Positions 29,007 through 33,902 of a DNA stretch of 33,902 nt are shown here, piece after piece. The translations under genes and the position numbers were made by a program. Source of the DNA: Streptococcus parasanguinis (GTDB lineage Bacteria; Bacillota; Bacilli; Lactobacillales; Streptococcaceae); the NCBI GenBank assembly GCA_018365265.1, contig JAGZKI010000026.1:1-33902 (forward strand), read 5' to 3'. The notes beneath the pieces were generated by a model. That model was not told the DNA's origin and made no database searches. It was given only the letters and a program-made list of their open reading frames with translations. Numbering within the stretch: position 1 is the stretch's first letter; each line of letters starts with the position of its first letter.

Positions 29007-30068
29007 ATGAACAAGAAACAATGGCTAGGCCTTGGTCTAGTAACTGTCGCTGCTATCGGACTTGCAGCATGTGGAAATCGTGCGTCTAAAAAAGATAGCG
29101 CAAACTCAGAATCTAAAACAGATTTGAAAGCTGCTATCGTTACCGATACTGGTGGTGTGGATGACAAATCATTCAACCAATCTGCTTGGGAAGGTTTGCA
29201 AGCTTGGGGGAAAGAAAACGGTCTTTCTAAAGGGAACGGATTTGACTACTTCCAATCAACAGATGAATCTCAATATGCGACAAACCTTGATGAAGCTGTT
29301 TCTAACGACTACAAATTGATCTTTGGTGTTGGTTTTGCCTTGCGTGATGCAGTAGAAAAAGCGGCTTCTGACAACGAAGAAACAAACTTTGTTATCATTG
29401 ACGACCGTATTGAAGGTAAAAAGAACGTAGCATCTGCTGTCTTTGCCGACAACGAAGCTGGTTACCTTGCTGGTATCGCTGCTGCGAAAACTACAAAAAC
29501 TAAACAAGTTGGTTTTGTAGGTGGTATGGAAAGTGAAGTTATCACTCGTTTCCGCGCTGGATTTGAAGCTGGTGTTAAATCTGTTGACCCATCTATCAAA
29601 GTTCAAGTAGACTACGCTGGTTCATTCGGTGACGCTGCTAAAGGTAAAACAATTGCTGCTGCACAATACGCTGCAGGTGCAGACGTTATCTACCAAGTAG
29701 CTGGTGGTACTGGAGCAGGTGTCTTCTCTGAAGCAAAAGACTTGAACGAGAAGAAAAATGAAGACGAAAAAGTTTGGGTTCTTGGTGTGGACCGTGACCA
29801 AAAAGCTGAAGGTGAATACACTTCTAAAGATGGTAAAAAATCTAACTTTGTCTTGGCTTCAAGCTTGAAGAAAGTCGGAGAATCTGTAAAAGACTTGGCT
29901 AAGAAAGCTGCTGACGGTAAATTCCCTGGCGGTAAAGTGATTACTTATAGCTTGAAAGATGGTGGAGTTGATTTGACAACTGACAACCTTTCTGCGGATG
30001 CTAAAAAAGCTGTCGAAGATGCCAAAGCTAAAATCCTTGATGGATCTCTTAAAGTTCCTGAAAAATAA
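29007..30068 (+). CDS. BMP-family nucleoside-binding lipoprotein (PnrA/TmpC-like)
   Basis: 353 residues; the substrate-binding lipoprotein of a nucleoside ABC importer. The signal peptide ends in LAAC (19-22, lipidated Cys22). The mature part has the BMP pattern TDTGGVDDKSFNQSAWEGL, FGVGFALRDAV, FVIIDDRIEG, AVFADNEAGYLAGIAA, VGFVGGMES, YQVAGGTGAG and GVDRDQ. The ATG at 29007 is chosen for AGGAGG (28994-28999) and because the signal peptide then starts MNKK; an upstream ATG lacks an SD. Codon choice is strongly biased (GCT, GTT, AAC, GAC), suggesting a highly expressed gene. Homologues bind purine or other ribonucleosides. Confidence 0.94.
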   Translation: MNKKQWLGLGLVTVAAIGLAACGNRASKKDSANSESKTDLKAAIVTDTGGVDDKSFNQSAWEGLQAWGKENGLSKGNGFDYFQSTDESQYATNLDEAVSNDYKLIFGVGFALRDAVEKAASDNEETNFVIIDDRIEGKKNVASAVFADNEAGYLAGIAAAKTTKTKQVGFVGGMESEVITRFRAGFEAGVKSVDPSIKVQVDYAGSFGDAAKGKTIAAAQYAAGADVIYQVAGGTGAGVFSEAKDLNEKKNEDEKVWVLGVDRDQKAEGEYTSKDGKKSNFVLASSLKKVGESVKDLAKKAADGKFPGGKVITYSLKDGGVDLTTDNLSADAKKAVEDAKAKILDGSLKVPEK

Positions 30069-30080
30069 TATTTGATTGGG

Positions 30081-30109
30081 CGGCCCTCCCTTTAAGGGCC
30101 GTTTCTTTT
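30081..30109 (+). terminator. Terminator-like hairpin between the binding protein and ABC ATPase genes
   Basis: CGGCCCT (30081-30087) pairs with AGGGCCG (30095-30101), followed by TTTCTTTT. It probably lets most transcripts end after the binding protein, keeping it in excess over the membrane components. Confidence 0.85.
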
Positions 30110-30113
30110 AAAG

Positions 30114-30165
30114 TGAGACATTTTTGTCTCAATAAAATCTGTTAGTTCTCTAGCAGATTTTATTG
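30114..30165 (+). other. Two further stem-loops in the leader of the ABC ATPase gene
   Basis: TGAGACA/TGTCTCA (30114-30120 with 30125-30131) and a perfect 12-bp CAATAAAATCTG/CAGATTTTATTG (30130-30141 with 30154-30165), the two sharing 2 nt. They lie between the terminator-like hairpin and the ATPase SD. No U-tract follows, so they may protect processed mRNA ends or form an alternative structure. Confidence 0.6.
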
Positions 30166-30197
30166 AAATAAAAAAATTTTGAAAGGAAAACACCCAC

Positions 30198-31733
30198 ATG
30201 ACACATGAATATGTCATCGAAATGCGTGAGATTACCAAAAAATTTGGTGACTTTGTAGCAAATGATAAGATTAATCTTCAGTTGCGCAAAGGTGAAATCC
30301 ATGCACTTCTTGGAGAAAATGGTGCAGGGAAATCTACCCTGATGAATATGCTGGCTGGTTTGTTGGAACCAACAAGCGGAGACATCGTGGTAAATGGAAA
30401 AACTGTTAACCTAGACTCACCTTCAAAAGCAGCTTCTTTAGGAATTGGAATGGTGCACCAACACTTTATGTTGGTTGAAGCCTTCACTGTTGTTGAAAAT
30501 ATCATCCTTGGTTCTGAAACCACTAAACATGGTGTTTTGGACCTTAAAAAAGCCAGCCAAGATATCCTTGATTTGTCTAAAAAATATGGCTTGGCAGTAG
30601 ATCCACATGCTAAAGTTGAGGATATTTCCGTTGGTGCGCAGCAACGTGTGGAAATCTTAAAGACGCTTTATCGTGGAGCCGACATCCTGATCTTCGATGA
30701 ACCAACTGCAGTGTTGACACCAGCTGAAATCGAAGAATTGATGACAATCATGAAGAACTTGGCGAATGAAGGAAAATCCATTATCTTGATTACGCACAAG
30801 TTGGATGAAATCCGTGCTGTTTCAGACCGCGTAACGGTTATTCGCCGTGGTAAATCGATTGAGACAGTCGAGATTGGTGGAGCTACTAACCAAGACTTGG
30901 CCGAAATGATGGTCGGCCGTTCTGTTTCCTTTAAGACTGAAAAAGGTCCTTCTCAACCGAAAGAAGTGGTCTTGTCGATCGAAAACTTGGTTGTAAACGA
31001 AAACCGTGGTGTCCCAGCTGTTAAGAATTTGTCACTGGAACTTCGTGCTGGTGAAGTCGTTGGGATCGCAGGGATTGATGGAAATGGTCAGTCTGAGTTG
31101 ATCCAAGCGATTACAGGTCTACGGAAGGTAAAATCCGGTTCAATTAAGATTAAAGGCAAGGATGTTGTAGGACTACGTCCACGTCAAATCACAGAAATGA
31201 AGGTAGGGCACGTCCCTGAAGACCGTCACCGGGATGGTTTGGTCCTTGATATGATGATCTCTGAAAACATGGCTCTTCAAACTTACTACAAAGAACCTCT
31301 TAGCAAGAATGGTATTTTGAATTATCCAAATATTACCTCTTATGCCAAGAAGCTTATGGAAGAGTTTGATGTTCGTGCAGCTAGTGAAGTGGTACCAGCT
31401 AAGGCTCTCTCTGGAGGAAACCAGCAAAAAGCCATTATCGCGCGGGAAATCGATCGCGATCCAGATCTCTTGATCGTCAGCCAGCCAACTCGTGGTTTGG
31501 ACGTTGGAGCGATTGAATATATCCACAAACGTTTGATTCAAGAACGGGATAATGGAAAAGCCGTTCTGGTTGTCAGCTTTGAATTAGATGAAATTTTGAA
31601 TGTTTCTGACCGTATTGCAGTTATTCATGATGGGAAGATCCAAGGGATCGTAACCCCTGAAACAACGAATAAGCAAGAGCTTGGAATCCTCATGGCAGGA
31701 GGACAAGTAAAGGAGGGAGCATCAAATGAATAA
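30198..31733 (+). CDS. Nucleoside ABC transporter ATPase (duplicated domain)
   Basis: 511 residues with two ATPase domains of the sugar/nucleoside importer type. Domain 1: Walker A GENGAGKST, signature SVGAQQRVEI, Walker B DILIFDEPTAVL. Domain 2 begins near 255 with a degenerate Walker A GIDGNGQSEL, then LSGGNQQKAI and LLIVSQPTRGLD (Gln replacing the usual Glu region), so ATP hydrolysis is expected mainly at the first site. This arrangement is normal for the RbsA/NupA family. It sits downstream of the BMP gene and overlaps the first permease by 8 nt. An AAAGG SD lies 11 nt before the ATG, rather far. Confidence 0.94.
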   Translation: MTHEYVIEMREITKKFGDFVANDKINLQLRKGEIHALLGENGAGKSTLMNMLAGLLEPTSGDIVVNGKTVNLDSPSKAASLGIGMVHQHFMLVEAFTVVENIILGSETTKHGVLDLKKASQDILDLSKKYGLAVDPHAKVEDISVGAQQRVEILKTLYRGADILIFDEPTAVLTPAEIEELMTIMKNLANEGKSIILITHKLDEIRAVSDRVTVIRRGKSIETVEIGGATNQDLAEMMVGRSVSFKTEKGPSQPKEVVLSIENLVVNENRGVPAVKNLSLELRAGEVVGIAGIDGNGQSELIQAITGLRKVKSGSIKIKGKDVVGLRPRQITEMKVGHVPEDRHRDGLVLDMMISENMALQTYYKEPLSKNGILNYPNITSYAKKLMEEFDVRAASEVVPAKALSGGNQQKAIIAREIDRDPDLLIVSQPTRGLDVGAIEYIHKRLIQERDNGKAVLVVSFELDEILNVSDRIAVIHDGKIQGIVTPETTNKQELGILMAGGQVKEGASNE

Positions 31734-32787
31734 GAATTTAAAACAAATTGCCGTTCCATTGGTGTCTGTCCTTTTAGGATTGGTCTTGGGTGCCATTATT
31801 ATGTGGGCCTTCAGCTATGATGCCCTTTGGGGATATGAATTGCTGTTTAAGAAAGCCTTTGGTTCGATTAAGAGTTGGGGAAATATTTCCCGTGCCATGG
31901 GGCCACTGATTTTAGTTGCTCTTGGATTTTCAGTAGCCAGCCGGGCCGGCTTCTTTAACGTTGGACTTCCAGGTCAGGCTTTTGCAGGATGGATCATGGC
32001 GACTTGGTTTGCCCTTTCTTTCCCAAATATGCCTCGCTTACTGATGATTCCGATGACTGTTTTGATTGCGGCTATCGCGGGTGGATTTATTGGAGCGATT
32101 CCTGGTTTCCTTCGTGCCTATCTCGGAACCAGTGAGGTCATCATCACCATTATGATGAACTACATTGTTCTCTATGGTGGGAATGCCTTGATCCATAGCT
32201 TCCCAGCTTCCTTGATGAAAAACAAGGACTCAACCATTGATGTGGGAGCTAACGCTGTCTACCAGACAGAGTGGCTGCGTAATTTGACGGACAAATCACA
32301 AATGAACATCGGGATCTTCTTTGCCATCATCGCAGTGGTGGTCATCTGGTTCTTGATGAAGAAAACAACACTTGGGTTTGAAATCCGTGCCGTTGGTCTC
32401 AATGCGAATGCGGCGGAATATGCTGGGATGTCTGCAAAACGGACCATTATCCTTTCTATGATCATTTCTGGTGCTCTTGCTGGTATCGGTGGGGTAGCAG
32501 AAGGTCTGGGTATTTACTCAAATGTCTACGTTCAAACCAGCTCGATGAGTGTTGGATTTAACGGAATGGCCGTTGCCCTTCTTGCAATGAATTCACCAAT
32601 TGGTATTCCATTTGCTGCCTTCTTGTTTGGAGCACTTCAAATTGGAGGAGTTGGTATGAAGCCAGCTGCCATCCCTGAAGAAGTCGTTCAAATTGTAACA
32701 GCATCCATTATCTTCTTCGTATGTGCTCACTACATTATTGAAAAGATGATCTCGATGCGTTCAGCTAAAAAAGGAGGAGCAAACTAA
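31726..32787 (+). CDS. Nucleoside ABC transporter permease 1
   Basis: A 353-residue multi-pass protein of the branched-chain amino acid/ribose/nucleoside permease family (BPD_transp_2). It has an N-terminal membrane anchor (VPLVSVLLGLVLGAIIMWAF), ASRAGFFNVGLPGQAFAGW, the long TSEVIITIMMNYIVLY segment and the late loop FEIRAVGLNANAAEYAGMS, which contacts the ATPase. It overlaps the ATPase gene by 8 nt and its stop overlaps the next ATG (TAATG). Partners are the BMP protein, the ATPase and permease 2. Confidence 0.92.
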   Translation: MNKNLKQIAVPLVSVLLGLVLGAIIMWAFSYDALWGYELLFKKAFGSIKSWGNISRAMGPLILVALGFSVASRAGFFNVGLPGQAFAGWIMATWFALSFPNMPRLLMIPMTVLIAAIAGGFIGAIPGFLRAYLGTSEVIITIMMNYIVLYGGNALIHSFPASLMKNKDSTIDVGANAVYQTEWLRNLTDKSQMNIGIFFAIIAVVVIWFLMKKTTLGFEIRAVGLNANAAEYAGMSAKRTIILSMIISGALAGIGGVAEGLGIYSNVYVQTSSMSVGFNGMAVALLAMNSPIGIPFAAFLFGALQIGGVGMKPAAIPEEVVQIVTASIIFFVCAHYIIEKMISMRSAKKGGAN

Positions 32788-33743
32788 TGAGTATTGTAAC
32801 GATTTTAAGTATTCTTGTTTCCTCTATGATTGTGTATGCAGCGCCGCTGATCTTCACAAGTATCGGAGGAGCATACTCAGAACACGCTGGGGTTGTTAAC
32901 GTTGGTCTGGAAGGAATCATGGTTATGGGAGCCTTCTCAGGAATTATCTTTAACTTGACTTTTGAGCCTGCCTTAGGAAGTTTGACACCATGGTTGTCCT
33001 TGATCGTTGCTGCAGGGATTGGAGTACTCTTCTCCTTGATTCACGCGGTGGCAACCATTCATTTCCGTGCTGACCATATCGTCTCAGGTACGGTATTGAA
33101 CTTGATGGCACCTCCACTTGCGGTCTTCCTTGTTAAAGCGATGTATAACAAGGGACAAACTGATAATATCAAAGTTGCCTTCGGGAAAACATCCATTCCG
33201 GTCTTATCTAAAATTCCGGTAATTGGGGATATTTTCTTCAACAATGCCAGCATCATCGGCTGGGTTGCGATTCTCTTCTCATTCTTTGCTTGGTTCATCA
33301 TGTTCAAGACAAAATTTGGATTGCGTCTTCGTTCAGTTGGGGAACACCCACAAGCAGCAGATACATTGGGAATCAATGTTTATAAAATGCGCTACTTAGG
33401 AGTGATGATCTCAGGTGCCCTAGCTGGTATTGGAGGAGCCATATACGCTCAATCTATTTCCGTTAACTTTGCGGTGACTACTATTGTTGGTCCTGGTTTC
33501 ATCGCCCTTGCGGCTATGATTTTCGGGAAATGGAACCCAATCGGGGCCATGCTTGCTAGTCTCTTCTTTGGAGCTTCACAAAGTTTGGCTGTTATCGGGA
33601 ATCAATTGCCTTTACTTAAAGGTATCCCATCCATCTACTTGCAAATTGCGCCTTACGTCTTGACCATGGTTGTCTTGGCAGCCTTCTTCGGACAAGCAGT
33701 TGCGCCAAAAGCAGATGGTGTTAACTACATTAAATCGAAATAA
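32787..33743 (+). CDS. Nucleoside ABC transporter permease 2
   Basis: A 318-residue BPD_transp_2-family permease, shorter than permease 1 as usual in these pairs. It has PLIFTSIGGAYSEHAGVVNVGLEG, HFRADHIVSGTVLNLMAPPLAVF, the ATPase-contact loop LRLRSVGEHPQAADTLGINV and GPGFIALAAMIFGKWNPIGAM. It is the last gene of the salvage/uptake operon; 9 nt after the stop a structured repeat begins with a terminator hairpin. Confidence 0.92.
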   Translation: MSIVTILSILVSSMIVYAAPLIFTSIGGAYSEHAGVVNVGLEGIMVMGAFSGIIFNLTFEPALGSLTPWLSLIVAAGIGVLFSLIHAVATIHFRADHIVSGTVLNLMAPPLAVFLVKAMYNKGQTDNIKVAFGKTSIPVLSKIPVIGDIFFNNASIIGWVAILFSFFAWFIMFKTKFGLRLRSVGEHPQAADTLGINVYKMRYLGVMISGALAGIGGAIYAQSISVNFAVTTIVGPGFIALAAMIFGKWNPIGAMLASLFFGASQSLAVIGNQLPLLKGIPSIYLQIAPYVLTMVVLAAFFGQAVAPKADGVNYIKSK

Positions 33744-33752
33744 TGCACAGAG

Positions 33753-33902
33753 AGAGGTTGGGATAAAAGTCCTAGCCTCTCAATTGTTTTTGGATTGTCG
33801 AGTAAGACGCAGTGGTTGAGTGGGCTCTACTACGCTGATTTTATCAGCTTTTACAGCCCTACTCAACTGTGCGGAGGTGGGACGACGAAATCGAATTCTA
33901 AC
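33753..33902 (+). repeat. Structured intergenic repeat, copy 2 (cut by window end)
   Basis: Matches 409-558 base for base without indels, with seven substitutions. Its first hairpin (33753-33764 with 33769-33780) is the only terminator-like structure after the permease stop. The two changes within that stem turn C-G pairs into U.G, so pairing is kept. Module 2 is complete; module 3 is cut in its loop. Confidence 0.85.

Overview
The window comes from a low-GC Gram-positive bacterium, almost certainly an oral Streptococcus of the Mitis/Sanguinis type. The evidence is the gene content and order (lysR-lspA-rluD-proBAC; pdp-deoC-cdd followed by a BMP-family nucleoside ABC transporter), the AGGAGG-type ribosome binding sites and the frequent extended -10 promoters (TGnTATAAT). 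It is mostly ordinary chromosomal core sequence. There is no phage, IS transposase, CRISPR array, tRNA or rRNA that I can see.

Layout. Positions 2-403 hold the 3' end of lacG (6-phospho-beta-galactosidase). At 409-590 lies a highly structured intergenic repeat, and a 95% identical copy starts at 33753 and runs off the window end. Next come lysR-lspA-rluD (683-2930), a divergent inverted relative of the same repeat (about 2939-3183), proB-proA-proC (3230-6416), a cloverleaf-like intergenic element and a duplicated terminator (6510-6764), and an ABC-F ATPase on the minus strand (6758-8281). A divergent promoter region (8499-8601) separates it from hemW and five linked genes (thioesterase, unknown membrane protein, NagD-like phosphatase, TIGR01906-like membrane protein, CPBP protease; to 13531). 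Then follow uvrC plus a metallophosphoesterase; nitroreductase, pepV, a UDG-superfamily protein, a prolyl-tRNA deacylase-like protein and a rhodanese; and a three-gene envelope operon (proline-rich repeat membrane protein, TcaA-like protein, VanY/LdcB-type lipoprotein carboxypeptidase). The minus strand carries a FlaR-like kinase, rpsT and coaA. The window ends with a plus-strand nucleoside salvage and uptake operon: rsmC-like methyltransferase, pdp, deoC, cdd, BMP lipoprotein, ABC ATPase and two permeases.

The most interesting signal is the 5' leader of the ABC-F gene (about 8282-8499, minus strand). It has a near-consensus promoter, a three-codon upstream ORF behind a strong Shine-Dalgarno, an anti-antiterminator hairpin, a candidate antiterminator, and a perfect 10-bp intrinsic terminator with eight U residues ending 20 nt before the start codon. 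Together these look like a complete ribosome-controlled transcription attenuator, the arrangement expected of an antibiotic-inducible ABC-F ribosome-protection gene.

Other points of interest are three genes whose -10 box sits only 6-7 nt from the start codon (hemW, uvrC, rsmC-like; probably leaderless mRNAs), a short W..FE..GR.PS motif shared by two adjacent envelope proteins, an exact 60-bp coding tandem repeat, and modular structured repeats that double as terminators.
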